Shown: positions 1 through 9,225 of the stretch, in pieces
Layout of the letters: each line of letters opens with the position of its first letter
Numbering within the stretch: the stretch's first letter is position 1
Assembly (NCBI RefSeq): GCF_945605565.1
Contig: NZ_OX216966.1
Span: 6,502,001 to 6,566,000, forward strand
DNA length: 64,000 nt
From: Paenibacillus dendritiformis
GTDB taxonomy: Bacteria; Bacillota; Bacilli; Paenibacillales; Paenibacillaceae
Direction: 5' to 3'
Position numbers and translations under genes: made by a program
The notes under the pieces: model-generated
The model's input: only the letters and a program-made list of their open reading frames with translations
Told to the model about the DNA's origin: nothing
The model's database searches: none

Positions 1-415
1 TATTTTCGGCCATGCAATCCAGCCGGAAGAACCGTTTCCCTTCGCTTTTCACATATTCCTCGGCCCGTTCCAGCAGCCTGTATCCTAGCCTCATCCCGCT
101 GTATTTTCTGCTGACGACGAGCCGATGCAGGTAACTCGATTCCTCATTGTCAAGCTCTCGCCATATCGCAGTGTCGCTCCATTGAATGGCAAAGCATCCG
201 ATTCCGTCCCCGCCTGCCAAGGCGATGAACACTTCCCTCTCCTGCATGAAGCGCTTCATATACGCGTCGGTAAAAGCGTGCTCATCCCAGAGCCTAATGC
301 CGCGCGCGGCTCTCCAGCGGGCAGCTTCCACATACAGCTCTTGCAGCAGGGCAATATGCTCCGAAGCGGCCCGTTGAATCACAAGGGAACGGGCGGCGAT
401 ATTCGCGGCGGCCAT
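1..415 (-). CDS. GNAT family N-acetyltransferase (3' end outside window)
   Basis: The minus strand is open from an ATG at 415 to the left edge, giving 138 residues without the C-terminus. The stretch YLHRLVVSRKYSGMRLGYRL near residues 92-111 has the beta4 strand and the R/Q-x-x-G-x-G/A-like acetyl-CoA loop of GNAT acetyltransferases, followed by the LLERAEEYVKSEG helix and a beta5 strand (FFRLDCMAEN). A purine-rich stretch lies upstream of the ATG. The family transfers acetyl from acetyl-CoA to an amine; the substrate cannot be told. The gene follows the HAD gene at 485 in the same direction with a 69-base gap, so the two may be cotranscribed. Confidence 0.75.
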   Translation of the reverse strand, partial: MAAANIAARSLVIQRAASEHIALLQELYVEAARWRAARGIRLWDEHAFTDAYMKRFMQEREVFIALAGGDGIGCFAIQWSDTAIWRELDNEESSYLHRLVVSRKYSGMRLGYRLLERAEEYVKSEGKRFFRLDCMAEN

Positions 416-484
416 CTATATATTCGCCTGCCTTTCTGATGATAATGGAAGGGCGGAAGATGTTACCGAGAGGCACGGCACGCC

Positions 485-1168
485 TCATCCCTGGGCCGAA
501 GCCCGTGACTGCTCCAACGTGCGGATGATCTCCTCCAGACTCATATCGGCCAATGAGGCCAATTGCAGATCGACATGATCGAACGAGAAAAGGCGGGTCA
601 CCCGGTTCGGCACGGCGACGCAAGACAGGCCGGCTGCCTTCGCCGCCAGCGTCCCGACAAGGGAATCCTCGAACGCGATCGTCTCCTCCGGCTTCACGCC
701 GAGCTTCTCCACCGCCTTCCGGTATATCTCCGGATCCGGCTTCACCTTGGCGGCATCGTCCCGCGTCTGCAGCACATCGAAATAATCAATAAGCCCGCAG
801 CGCTTAATATGCTCTACGGCCCAGGCGGCCGAGGCGCTGGAAGCGAGGGCCACGCGCAGGCCGATGCGGCGCGCATCCTCCAGCAGCTGCTTCACGCCCG
901 GCATCACATCCAATTCCGCGATTAATTCGGTGTACATTTCCCGGTGACGGCGGTGCAGCCCCTCCCGATCGACAGGCTTGCCGAGCTGCTCATCCAAGTA
1001 ATCGCAGGCCAGCTGCCATGTCTGAATGCCGCCGACCCACTCCTTCCATACCTCCAGCGGCATGTCCAGATCGAAGCTCCGAACGAGCTCGCAGAAGGAA
1101 TCGTAGCTGGCTGTCTCCGTATCTACAATGAGTCCGTCAAAATCCAACGCAATCGCCTTGATCGCCAC
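485..1168 (-). CDS. HAD-superfamily hydrolase, beta-phosphoglucomutase-like
   Basis: A cytosolic phosphatase or phosphomutase of the HAD superfamily. Motif I is LDFDGLIVDTE, with the nucleophile and acid/base Asp pair. The helical cap follows, then motif II LASSAS, motif III Lys in KVKPDPEIY and motif IV AFEDS, all in the usual order for subfamily IA (PGMB/YcsE type). The frame is open further upstream, but a GTG at 1168 preceded seven bases earlier by AAGGAGG is the best start and places motif I within the first residues, as in relatives. The length of 227 residues is normal. The substrate is unknown; a sugar phosphate is the usual guess for this branch. Confidence 0.85.
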   Translation of the reverse strand: MAIKAIALDFDGLIVDTETASYDSFCELVRSFDLDMPLEVWKEWVGGIQTWQLACDYLDEQLGKPVDREGLHRRHREMYTELIAELDVMPGVKQLLEDARRIGLRVALASSASAAWAVEHIKRCGLIDYFDVLQTRDDAAKVKPDPEIYRKAVEKLGVKPEETIAFEDSLVGTLAAKAAGLSCVAVPNRVTRLFSFDHVDLQLASLADMSLEEIIRTLEQSRASAQG

Positions 1169-1348
1169 ATTCCCGCCTCCTTCCCAATCCACTCCGTTAT
1201 TTTCCGTTATAAAGAACATACTTCCATACCTCGCTGCTTATTTCCTTCTACTGAACCAATCACGATGTACGGCACTTCATCAGATATGCGCCCTTCCAGA
1301 CCTGCGGGTTCAAGAAAATCTGCCGTATCCTGGTGCAGCTTATGATTG

Positions 1349-2230
1349 TCAGCTTGTAAGGTATTCTTGTCTGGATTCCGGCTTCCACAGCGAACCGGCC
1401 ATCCCGGCAAAAATAAGCACGATGCCGGCAAGCTGCAGCAGTGTCGGACGAAATCCGGTAAAGACCGTATCAAGCAGAATGGCGACCGCCGGATCGACAA
1501 AGATGAGTGCGGATATGATCCGGGCCGACAAATTGCGAAGGCTGTCAAAAAACAAATAATAGACAAAACCGGTATGGATCAGCCCGGTCGCCGCAATATA
1601 CGCCCAATTATATGGCGTCAGGCTGTGGAACGCGCCGAAGTCCACAAAGGGCAGCAGCAGAAAGACGCCTAACAGCGTCTGCAGCACCGTCATCAGGTAG
1701 GCGCTCATAACGTTGATGCCTTTGCCCAGCAGCGTCGTCCCGGCATAGAACAGCGCGGCCAGCAGTGCCCAGCCGGCGCCTGTAGACCATACCTCCCGCC
1801 ACGACAAGCCCTGATCGAGGCCGATGACGAACAGCGTGCCGACGAAGCAGACGAGGATGGAGAGCGCCGCCAGCAGCGTCATTTTCTCACGGAACAGGAA
1901 GCTCCCCAAGATGAGGACAAAGACAGGCGCGAGATGATAGATTGAAATCGAGATGGTGACCGACATCGTCTCGAAGGATCGGAACAGAAAGACCCAATTC
2001 AGGACGAGGAACACGCCGCACGCCAGAACCTGAATCACTTCTCTTCCGATGTATCGCTCCCGCTTGGCCTGGCCGGTCAGCACCCAGCACAGGCTGAGGA
2101 ACAAGGTCGCGCAGATGCAGCGGACGAACACCAATTCAAGCGCGGGCAAGCCCGTCTGCTGCGAGAAAAAGCCGACGGAGCCGAAGATAGCCATCGACAG
2201 CGTCAACTTCAATTTGGGGAATGAATTCAT
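1349..2230 (-). CDS. EamA/DMT-superfamily transporter
   Basis: About 293 residues with ten hydrophobic segments and two EamA repeats (roughly residues 10-140 and 155-290), typical of drug/metabolite transporters of the RhaT/YdcZ/EamA kind in the cytoplasmic membrane. Repeat 1 holds the conserved SISIYHLAPVFVLILGSFLF stretch. Repeat 2 holds SALIFVDPAVAILLD, the usual pattern where helix 4 meets helix 5. The start is uncertain: ATG at 2230, or TTG at 2236 or 2242 with GGAG upstream. The substrate cannot be predicted. The neighbouring genes do not suggest one. Confidence 0.85.
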   Translation of the reverse strand: MNSFPKLKLTLSMAIFGSVGFFSQQTGLPALELVFVRCICATLFLSLCWVLTGQAKRERYIGREVIQVLACGVFLVLNWVFLFRSFETMSVTISISIYHLAPVFVLILGSFLFREKMTLLAALSILVCFVGTLFVIGLDQGLSWREVWSTGAGWALLAALFYAGTTLLGKGINVMSAYLMTVLQTLLGVFLLLPFVDFGAFHSLTPYNWAYIAATGLIHTGFVYYLFFDSLRNLSARIISALIFVDPAVAILLDTVFTGFRPTLLQLAGIVLIFAGMAGSLWKPESRQEYLTS

Positions 2231-2335
2231 ATGCAAGTTCAACTCCGCTATAAAGACTGATGTATTCCCCCATCATACCCGTTCTCGGGCGAGGCGGCAA
2301 TTCTTGAGGCGTGATCGCCGCGATTTTCCGCAGTG

Positions 2336-2719
2336 TCAAGTCTGCGGCTTCACCTGCTTCACGAGACGCTTCGGGGCCGCGCGCAAATAAGCCTCCTCGA
2401 TCAGATCGCCCAGTTCATCCCAATCCAAAGTCTCATCCGTCTTGATCGATACCCAGCCGTGATGGCCGATATAAGGCGTTTTCATAAAGCCGCCCTGCTG
2501 GAGCAAAATATCCTGCGTCTCCCGGTCCGACTTGAACGACAGGCCGGGCACTTTGCCGTTTTCCCCCATAATGACGAATGATTTGCCCTTCACCTTGAAG
2601 GTGTTGTGGCCGAATCCGTCAATGATCTCTTCCACTTCCGGCAGCGCGCTGCAGATGCGGCGCACCCGCTCCAGCATTTCCAGCCCTTCCGGCGATGTCA
2701 TGCCTTCTCTTGGTTCCAT
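2336..2719 (-). CDS. MmcQ/YjbR family DNA-binding protein
   Basis: A small cytosolic protein of the YjbR (DUF1801-like, CyaY-fold) family. The recognisable features are the N-terminal helix with LPEVEEIIDGFGHNTFKV, the core KSFVIMGEN and PGLSFKSD, and the C-terminal HHGWVSIKTDETLDWDEL followed by a helix (LIEEAYLRAAPKRL). This is the usual YjbR ending. ATG 2719 has GGAAGGGG nine bases upstream and is preferred over ATG 2740, which lacks a spaced site. The molecular role of the family is poorly known. The gene diverges from the TetR gene at 2906. Confidence 0.8.
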   Translation of the reverse strand: MEPREGMTSPEGLEMLERVRRICSALPEVEEIIDGFGHNTFKVKGKSFVIMGENGKVPGLSFKSDRETQDILLQQGGFMKTPYIGHHGWVSIKTDETLDWDELGDLIEEAYLRAAPKRLVKQVKPQT

Positions 2720-2821
2720 ACCGTCATGCCCCTTCCACATTCCTGCAGACGTTCAATGTTGTCCCGATTATAGCACAGCGGCGAGAAGATCCGAAAAGAG
2801 GACAGTTAAAGCTCAAATGTA

Positions 2822-2879
2822 TTGACCATATGGTCAACGCGCAGTATAATAGCATCACATCAATTGACCACATGGTCAA
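2822..2879 (+). promoter_or_regulatory. Autoregulated promoter with two TetR operators
   Basis: TTGACCATATGGTCAA (2822-2837) is a perfect 16-base palindrome. TTGACCACATGGTCAA (2864-2879) is the same apart from one central base, with centres 42 bases (four helical turns) apart. The first copy supplies the -35 TTGACC (2822-2827); 17 bases later comes a consensus -10 TATAAT (2845-2850). The second copy sits just past the expected transcription start. The layout predicts repression by the TetR protein encoded directly downstream. Confidence 0.88.
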
Positions 2880-2905
2880 ACCTCAGAATTGGGAGGCATG
2901 TTGGA

Positions 2906-3523
2906 ATGGACAAACGGGATGTGCTGCTTCAAGCGGCCTTGTCGGAGTTTTCCATGAAAGGGTATGAAGCCGCTTCGACGAATCGGATAATCCAGTCAGC
3001 TGGCGTATCCAAGGGCATCTTATTTCATTATTACGGGGATAAGCAGTCGCTATATATGGCCGTGGTCCGGCATTGCAACGATTTCGTCATGGAAGCGATG
3101 CAGCGCGAGATGGAACATATGTCAGACGATATCTTCGAGGCGCTGGTTCAGCTCTCTGCCGCCAAGCGCAAGCTGTTCCTGGAGCATGCTCCGATATTCG
3201 GCGTGCTTCGCTCCGCCTTTGCCAGCCCTCCGAAGGCATTGCGCCAAGAACTGAAGCAGATGCAGCAGCAGATGGAGAATCAATACGTCCCGCTGCTGAA
3301 GGAGCGAGTGAATCACGCGCATTTCCGCGAAGGGGTCGATCCCGATCAAGCCCTCCAGTTTATCCTGATCTCCTTGGAGGCGCTCGTTGCGCATCAACTG
3401 GCCCAGAACGGCCCCCCTTCGCTCGACGATTCGACGGCAGAAGGGGATTCCGGTCTAGCGCCTTTTCTGGACATGTTAAAGTACGGAGTCTACAGAACAG
3501 GACAATACGGTTATGAAAATTAA
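2906..3523 (+). CDS. TetR/AcrR family transcriptional regulator
   Basis: A 205-residue regulator with an N-terminal TetR helix-turn-helix: ALSEFSMKGYEAASTNRII followed by AGVSKGILFHYYGDK and the helix QSLYMAVVRHC. The variable C-terminal domain should bind a ligand. ATG 2906 has GGGAGG nine bases upstream and starts immediately before the DNA-binding domain. The gene overlaps the glycosyltransferase by 11 bases, so the two are translationally coupled and share the operator-controlled promoter at 2822-2879. It probably represses its own operon until a compound that the glycosyltransferase modifies is bound. Confidence 0.9.
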   Translation: MDKRDVLLQAALSEFSMKGYEAASTNRIIQSAGVSKGILFHYYGDKQSLYMAVVRHCNDFVMEAMQREMEHMSDDIFEALVQLSAAKRKLFLEHAPIFGVLRSAFASPPKALRQELKQMQQQMENQYVPLLKERVNHAHFREGVDPDQALQFILISLEALVAHQLAQNGPPSLDDSTAEGDSGLAPFLDMLKYGVYRTGQYGYEN

Positions 3524-4784
3524 TCTTCTCACATTGGGGACACGCGGAGATGTGCAGCCCTTCGTCGCGCTCGGGATGAAGCTTCAGAACGCGGGACATG
3601 CCGTGACTGTAGTAACAGCAGAGAACTTCAAGCCGTTCGTCGAGCGGCATGGGCTCTCCTGCAGCCCGATCCGGGCCCGCTTTCTGGATCTGGCCCAATC
3701 CGAGGAAGGCAAGCAAATGCTAGGCGGCAACCCGCTCGCGATCATACGGAATATGAAGAAGCTCATGTATCCGATGATGGAGCAAATGCTTGCCGATCTG
3801 TGGGCGGCCTCCCAGGAAACCGAAGCGCTTATCTTCCATCCGAAGGCATTGGGCGGCGCCGATATCGCCGAGAAGTTGGATATTCCGGTCTTCGCGGCTC
3901 ACCCCGTGCCCTTGCTTATGCCGACCTCGCGCTTCGCGAATCCGGCCCTCCCGTTGGATACGGGCATGGGCTGGTTGAATCGGATGAGCTATTCCATGAA
4001 TCGTCTAATCTCCGCTCCTTTCCTGAATCTGTTGAACCGGTGGAGACGGGAGACGCTCGGCTTGCCGGCTCGGAGGCTGTTCACCCCTGATCTGAGAATC
4101 AACGGACGAGATATTCCTGTCCTGTACGGATGCAGTCCTGCCGTTGTTCCCTATGACCCGCGTTGGGAGGATCGTGTCTGTATGGCCGGGTTCTGGTATT
4201 TGCCGGAGACAGAGCCATGGCAGGCTCCCCAGCAATTAGCCGCTTTCCTGAGTCAAGGCCCTGCCCCGCTGGCAATCAGCTTCAGTAGCATGCCGTTGAA
4301 GCAGCCGGAGCGCATTCTCGCGATGATGATAGCAGCGTTGCAGCGGGCAGGGCAAAGAGGCGTTATCCTAACCGGCGGAAGCGGTATGCAGGCGGAGAAA
4401 CCGTTGGATGACGACAGCCTCTTCCTTATCGAATCGGCCCCTCATGACTGGCTGTTTCCACGGACGACGGGGATCATTCACCATGGAGGAGCAGGTACGA
4501 CCGCTTCTGCATTGCGGGCCGGCAAGCCGATGCTCGTCTGCCCGTTCGTTGGCGATCAGCCGTTCTGGGCGAGGCGAATGCGGCAATTGGGCGCAGCGCC
4601 TGCCCCTCTCCGCGAGAAGGATATGACGGTTGACTCGCTCACTGCCCGCTTGAGGGAACTTGCCCGGAACGAGAGCCTGTCGCGGAGCGCGCACACGCTT
4701 GCCGAGACGATACGGCAAGAGCACGGCCTGGAACAAACCTTGCAATTCATCCATCGCAAGATCGAGCAGTTCCGGCGGCGCTGA
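3513..4784 (+). CDS. UGT/MGT-type glycosyltransferase (GT1 fold)
   Basis: A 423-residue GT-B fold glycosyltransferase of the macrolide/sterol UDP-glucosyltransferase type. The N-terminus LLTLGTRGDVQPFVALGMKL is the classic GT28/UGT acceptor-side start. The C-terminal donor site has SAPHDWLFPR, then HHGGAGTTASALRAGKPMLV with the His/Gly signature that holds the nucleotide sugar, then PFVGDQPFWARR. Family members transfer a sugar from UDP-sugars to hydrophobic acceptors such as macrolides, flavonoids or sterols. Pairing with a TetR repressor suggests a detoxification role against an imported antibiotic, which is inference. The product is soluble, with no signal peptide. Confidence 0.9.
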   Translation: MKINLLTLGTRGDVQPFVALGMKLQNAGHAVTVVTAENFKPFVERHGLSCSPIRARFLDLAQSEEGKQMLGGNPLAIIRNMKKLMYPMMEQMLADLWAASQETEALIFHPKALGGADIAEKLDIPVFAAHPVPLLMPTSRFANPALPLDTGMGWLNRMSYSMNRLISAPFLNLLNRWRRETLGLPARRLFTPDLRINGRDIPVLYGCSPAVVPYDPRWEDRVCMAGFWYLPETEPWQAPQQLAAFLSQGPAPLAISFSSMPLKQPERILAMMIAALQRAGQRGVILTGGSGMQAEKPLDDDSLFLIESAPHDWLFPRTTGIIHHGGAGTTASALRAGKPMLVCPFVGDQPFWARRMRQLGAAPAPLREKDMTVDSLTARLRELARNESLSRSAHTLAETIRQEHGLEQTLQFIHRKIEQFRRR

Positions 4785-4866
4785 AGCTCGTGCATGCTGC
4801 GAAGCCCCTCGCTCGCCGTTCCGGCCAAGCAAGGGGCTGCAAGGAGCTGCACCGTAGGATGCTGTC

Positions 4867-7113
4867 TTACCGCTTCACGTACACCGGATCCGAGTTGTTC
4901 CGCGTGCCGACCGCTTTAATAATGAACTCATAGGAACGGCTCGAATCGAGGTTGTTCACGGAGTGCGTATATTGGGTCTGTCCTGCGGCCGCCGGAATAT
5001 AGGCGCTCCAGTTGGTGCCAGCCTGGCCGTTCTTCTCATAGATGCGGAAGCCTCTGACCGGCTCGGAGCTGGAAGAAGGCATCTTCCACGAGAGATCGGC
5101 CCGCTTGCCGCTGAAGGTGAGCTTCGCCTGCTCGACCTTGTCCGGCTTGCCGTCCGTGCGCTTAATCGCGTACTCGTCATAGACGGCCGGCTTCGCCTTG
5201 TCCGCCGTATAGGCCGTCAGCTTGAGCACATCATCCGCAATCGAGACATCGACGAACATTTTCTTGAACGGCTGCTCATTAATGGCCGCAAAATAATCAT
5301 TATAGCCCGGATACTTCGTGTAAAATTTCTCGCCGAGGGAATTCGGCATCAGATAGATGCTTCCCGGCGGGTTCAGCACGCGGCCCTGCCCATCCTTCGG
5401 CACGTTCTTCACCGGAACGTCGTTCAGCATCTGATACGAACGCATATACATGTGGTCGTGCGCCTCGAACACGATATCGATGCCCATCTCATCGAACACC
5501 GGAACGAGATATTTTTTATAAAATTGAATCCGGCCGTCCTCCCATTGACCTGCGTTGTCGCCTGCCGAATATGGGCCTTTGTGAAGCGACACGAACTTCC
5601 ACTTCTTATCCGTCTTGGCGACCTGGAGCCGCATCCAATCCAGTTGGGCCCAGAACTCGTCATCCGCCCAATCGACATCCTTGCCGTTGGACTTCAGCTC
5701 GCCCTCGAACTGCGAATTGATGACGAGGAAGAGCGCGTCGCCATATTCGAACGAGTAAATCGAGCCTTCATGCGCCCCGTTCACCCCGGCGCTAAGCGGC
5801 ACGTTGAAATGATTATAGAAGTTCCGGTTCGGCGTCGTCTCGTCGCCGTCATAATCCTGCACTTCATGCCCTCCGAGCACCGGAACGAAAGGAACCTGAG
5901 CCAATTCTTCCTGAGCGACGCCCAGCATCCACTGCCACTGCTCCTCCAAATCGCCGTTGTCGACCAGGTCGCCGACGTTGATCAGGAATTTCGGATCGCC
6001 GATCTGGTCAATGGCTTTACGGAACGTGTCCTGCCACTTCTCGAAGGCGGACAGCTTCGAAGCTTGGGAATCGGATCCGACGATGAAGTGGTACGGCTGA
6101 TTGCCCGCGGCATCAGTCGTGAAGCTTCCAATCCGGCTCCAGCCTGCGTCATCCCCGTTACCGACCCGGTACTTGTAAGCGGTGCCCGGCTTCAGGTTGA
6201 CGGCGGAAGCGCGGTGGCTGATGAAGGTCGTATACTTTTTCTTCTCGCGATCCTTGGCGCTCATGAACGTCTTGATCGCTTCCGCGCTGCCGTTGAAGAC
6301 CAGCGCCTCTTGGACAGGGAATTCGCTTCCCTGCATTTTGGACGCTTCCACGACCTGCAGCACCGTGCCCGTCATCTGATCCGTATACCAGGCGAGCGCA
6401 ATGCTCGTCTTCGGATCGCCGTTGAACGTCATATTGACGAGCCGCGGCGTATGCCCCGAACCATCAATGCGCTCGCCCGCGATGCGCACGTCTTTGATGC
6501 GGCTGGAGCCGGCGCTGCCGACGCCGCCCGACTCCCCGGATGTTCTTGCATCCGAATTGACAACCCACCGTACATAGAGCAGCGGCTCGTTGTTGGCCTC
6601 CTTCGGAAGCGGCTTGTTGATCAGCTTGCATGCGTTATTTTTACAGTTAAAATTATGGGTCTCCATCTTAAGAACGCCGCCCTGGATGTCGGTCCATGTC
6701 CGGTTATCGAGACTGAATTGCGCCTTGAAATCCCGCGGCCCCGTGCCTGAAGAGGTCTGGGTCGACGATACCGTAATATTTTTGAAGCCGGTGGTCGGCA
6801 CCGTCGCGAGCCAATATTTCGTCCCTACCCCGCGATCCCAGCCTTGGTACGTAATCGCGTTGTCGCTGTAGTATTCATAGGTCCCGCCCACATTCTTGAA
6901 TAATGCGGCATTCTTGTAAGCCCCGGAGGCCGCGGGAAAAATTCCGTTGTCTCCCGCATCCTTGAATACCCATTGGGCAATCGCTTCCTGCTGCGCAAGC
7001 AGCTGTTGCTGATCTCCTTCCGCCGCGGCGGGTCCCGGGACATGGATGACAGCCAGCATGAATGCCATCAGCAGGCATAGCATGCGATTTCCTGTTCGTC
7101 TCAATTCCTTCAC
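4867..7113 (-). CDS. Secreted purple-acid-phosphatase-like metallophosphoesterase with FN3 domain
   Basis: 748 residues: a signal peptide (about 1-31, ending GPAAAEG); a discoidin-like or unknown N-terminal region; a purple acid phosphatase N-terminal beta domain (about 220-335); a calcineurin-like phosphoesterase domain (about 340-620); and a C-terminal fibronectin type III domain (about 655-745). Metal-binding motifs in order are VGSDSQ, NVGDLVDNG, GGHE, LHKGPY and EAHDHMY. The third is usually GNHE; here the metal-bridging Asn is Gly, so metal binding or activity may differ. The frame begins with GTG at 7113, but a TTG at 7104 has better ribosome-site spacing. The likely role is extracellular phosphate-ester hydrolysis. 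It is monocistronic. Confidence 0.85.
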   Translation of the reverse strand: MKELRRTGNRMLCLLMAFMLAVIHVPGPAAAEGDQQQLLAQQEAIAQWVFKDAGDNGIFPAASGAYKNAALFKNVGGTYEYYSDNAITYQGWDRGVGTKYWLATVPTTGFKNITVSSTQTSSGTGPRDFKAQFSLDNRTWTDIQGGVLKMETHNFNCKNNACKLINKPLPKEANNEPLLYVRWVVNSDARTSGESGGVGSAGSSRIKDVRIAGERIDGSGHTPRLVNMTFNGDPKTSIALAWYTDQMTGTVLQVVEASKMQGSEFPVQEALVFNGSAEAIKTFMSAKDREKKKYTTFISHRASAVNLKPGTAYKYRVGNGDDAGWSRIGSFTTDAAGNQPYHFIVGSDSQASKLSAFEKWQDTFRKAIDQIGDPKFLINVGDLVDNGDLEEQWQWMLGVAQEELAQVPFVPVLGGHEVQDYDGDETTPNRNFYNHFNVPLSAGVNGAHEGSIYSFEYGDALFLVINSQFEGELKSNGKDVDWADDEFWAQLDWMRLQVAKTDKKWKFVSLHKGPYSAGDNAGQWEDGRIQFYKKYLVPVFDEMGIDIVFEAHDHMYMRSYQMLNDVPVKNVPKDGQGRVLNPPGSIYLMPNSLGEKFYTKYPGYNDYFAAINEQPFKKMFVDVSIADDVLKLTAYTADKAKPAVYDEYAIKRTDGKPDKVEQAKLTFSGKRADLSWKMPSSSSEPVRGFRIYEKNGQAGTNWSAYIPAAAGQTQYTHSVNNLDSSRSYEFIIKAVGTRNNSDPVYVKR

Positions 7114-7286
7114 CTCTCTCGCTCATGTGCACAACTTCTGACTTCGCTCGATGTTAAGGATGACACAGCAGTTCTGCTACAGGAAATAATCCGCAGCTCC
7201 CTCCCCTCCACTGTTCCTATTCGCTTTTAGCCTACAACATAGGATTCATTGATTTCCAGAACGTATCTTATCTATTTTTCGGAATT

Positions 7287-8340
7287 TCAACATATCTTCT
7301 TGTCATTTTCTGATGCATACGGCCATAACAAAAAGGGACTGCCCCCTACTTCATTAAATAATGACGAGAGACAAGACGGGATAACGATGAAGGCGGGAAG
7401 TGCGGAAGACGGCGGCGGGTAATGCCGCGGAAAATGGATGAGGCAGCGTAATCCTGCGTAAACCAGGCTGTTGAGAAAGTACAAGCGATTTTTTGGGACT
7501 TCATTTTTTATGTGGTGGATCTCGTCTCTTAGTAGAAAAAATCGATTTACAACGCTATGCGTGCCAAGTTTTGAGCAGGAAAATGGACAATCTCCACCCC
7601 TTCGTAAAAAACAGGGGTTTTCCAACGACCTGAAAACTGCACCATTTCCCTAGACACGTCTATCCGGTAGGTGAAATCCGCAAAACTACGCGATTTCTCC
7701 AGACACTTCTATTCGGTAAGCGAAATCCTGCGCAAATACAGCAATTCGATAATGACGACTTTACCAGAAATGGAATCCTGCAAAACTGCAGGAATTTCAC
7801 ACGTTTTGCTTCGACTTGAAGCAAGAGGGCCATAAATGATGTAGATTTGCAGCAATTCCTCGGGATGTGGACTCATTGAGCCGAAATTCCTGTAAAATAG
7901 CAGCAATTCTCTCCACACGTTCAAGCCCCGAGAGGCAACGAGGCGATGATACCTCCTGGAGGCGATGATGCCCCCAGGATCCGACGCAGTCTCTTGGATT
8001 CCGTAAAATCAGGCCGTTTGAGAAGTCTGTGGGAATTTCTCCACTTCATTTTTTATATAGTGGATCTCGTCTCTCAGTAGAAAAAATCGACTTGAGTGCC
8101 AAGTTTTGATTAGGTAAATGGACATCTCCACCCTTTCGTAAAAACAGGGGTTTCCAACAGCCTGGTAAACGCAGCAATTTTCGTAACTTGAGTTGCGAAT
8201 TTTGATGAGATTCCTGCAAAAGCGCATCATTTCGCCGATTTTTGCTTTCAATCCATTGGCATGGCTCAAATTAATGTTGTTTTGCAGGAATTGCTCCAAC
8301 GGAATAAACGTTATAAGGGAAACCTGCATTTTGGCAGTTT
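7287..8340. repeat. Gene-free block of degenerate repeats
   Basis: The 1.4 kb between 7114 and 8553 has no convincing gene. It holds a long imperfect direct repeat (7464-7632 and 8010-8164) sharing stretches such as GTGGATCTCGTCTC, GTAGAAAAAATCGA and GTGCCAAGTTTTGA. Between the copies lie three or more roughly 50-base units (7632-7680, 7681-7730, 7731-7780) built around GAAATCCTGCAAAA and GCAGCAATT, with further scattered copies to about 8340. The units are too diverged and unevenly spaced for a CRISPR array. Short frames here look like chance. Confidence 0.7.
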
Positions 8341-8553
8341 TTTCGGGAAGTCGAGCCGTGGAAGGAAGGTGGGGCCGCAGGCGCCACCGAAGGCACCAGA
8401 CAAGTAGAACGAACAAATTGAACCAACCTTCACATCAAAGAATTAGAATGATGAATACTTGGACATGTCCGGCAAAGCGCGCGACTCTTTTACACAGGTT
8501 GGGGCCGGCTCACCGCAGCGAAGAACTGCTTGTGAGGCAGCCCCCCGCCTGGC

Positions 8554-9225
8554 TTATCTCTCAGGCCTGCTGCGCAGCGAATGCTGCAGCAGCCAGTCGT
8601 ACAGCTCGTCATTGTTATACGTCTCGGTCCACGAATCATGACCGGCCTCGGGGTACACGGTCAGCTTCACATCGCCGCCCGCGTCCCGGAGCGCTTCAAC
8701 CATCGCTTCCGATTGGCTTAGCGGAACGACCGTATCCTTCGCCCCATGGAAGACCCAGACCGGAACCTGCTTCAATAGCGAGACCTGCTGCGGGTTGTTG
8801 CCCCCGCAGATCGGCACCAGCGCTGCGAACCGATCCGGGTAAGCTATTCCGAGGCTCCAGGTGCCGAATCCGCCCATGCTTAATCCCGTCACATAGATCC
8901 GATCCGTATCCGCCCGGTAAGCGGCTGTAACCTCATCGAGCAGCGCGATCACCGCGTCCATCTCCAACTGCCAGTGCGAATGCTCCGGGCATTGCGGCGC
9001 GATGACGATGAACGGCAGATCGGCATAATCCGCCAGCTTGGGAGGACCGTGAACCTTCACCTTGTCCAGATCATCACCCCGCTCGCCTGCCCCGTGAAGG
9101 AACAGAAGGACCGGCCATTTTTTGTCGGAAGAGGCTTCATATTGCTCCGGCAAATGAAGCAAATATTGAATATGTACCGTTTTGCGAATCTGGGTATCCA
9201 GGGTATGCGCGGTTAGAGCCATCAT
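8554..9225 (-). CDS. Alpha/beta hydrolase (dienelactone hydrolase/carboxylesterase-like)
   Basis: A 223-residue single-domain alpha/beta hydrolase without signal peptide. The oxyanion region is LFLHGAGERG. The nucleophile elbow GLSMGGFG (Ser near residue 117) lies in the expected place, the acid is Asp in FHGAKDTVVP and the base is His in PEAGHDSW. The GAGERGDD motif and overall order resemble the phospholipase/carboxylesterase and feruloyl-esterase-like proteins annotated as prolyl-oligopeptidase-family esterases. An AGGTGA site precedes ATG 9225. The physiological ester is unknown. Neighbours are unrelated. Confidence 0.85.
   Translation of the reverse strand: MMALTAHTLDTQIRKTVHIQYLLHLPEQYEASSDKKWPVLLFLHGAGERGDDLDKVKVHGPPKLADYADLPFIVIAPQCPEHSHWQLEMDAVIALLDEVTAAYRADTDRIYVTGLSMGGFGTWSLGIAYPDRFAALVPICGGNNPQQVSLLKQVPVWVFHGAKDTVVPLSQSEAMVEALRDAGGDVKLTVYPEAGHDSWTETYNNDELYDWLLQHSLRSRPER

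Noticed and set aside
4802..4838. Stem AGCCCCT...AGGGGCT after the glycosyltransferase gene
   Set aside because: No T-run follows, so termination is unproven.
4963..6750. Long 595-codon frame antisense to the metallophosphoesterase
   Set aside because: It is the mirror of a GC-rich gene with a signal peptide and domain motifs on the other strand; no ribosome site or recognisable domain.
7632..7780. CRISPR array
   Set aside because: Units of about 50 bases diverge in every copy and there are no constant repeats with variable spacers and no cas genes.
8193..8930. 245-codon plus-strand frame
   Set aside because: It covers repeat DNA and the antisense of the esterase, with low-complexity Arg/Pro content and no start signal.
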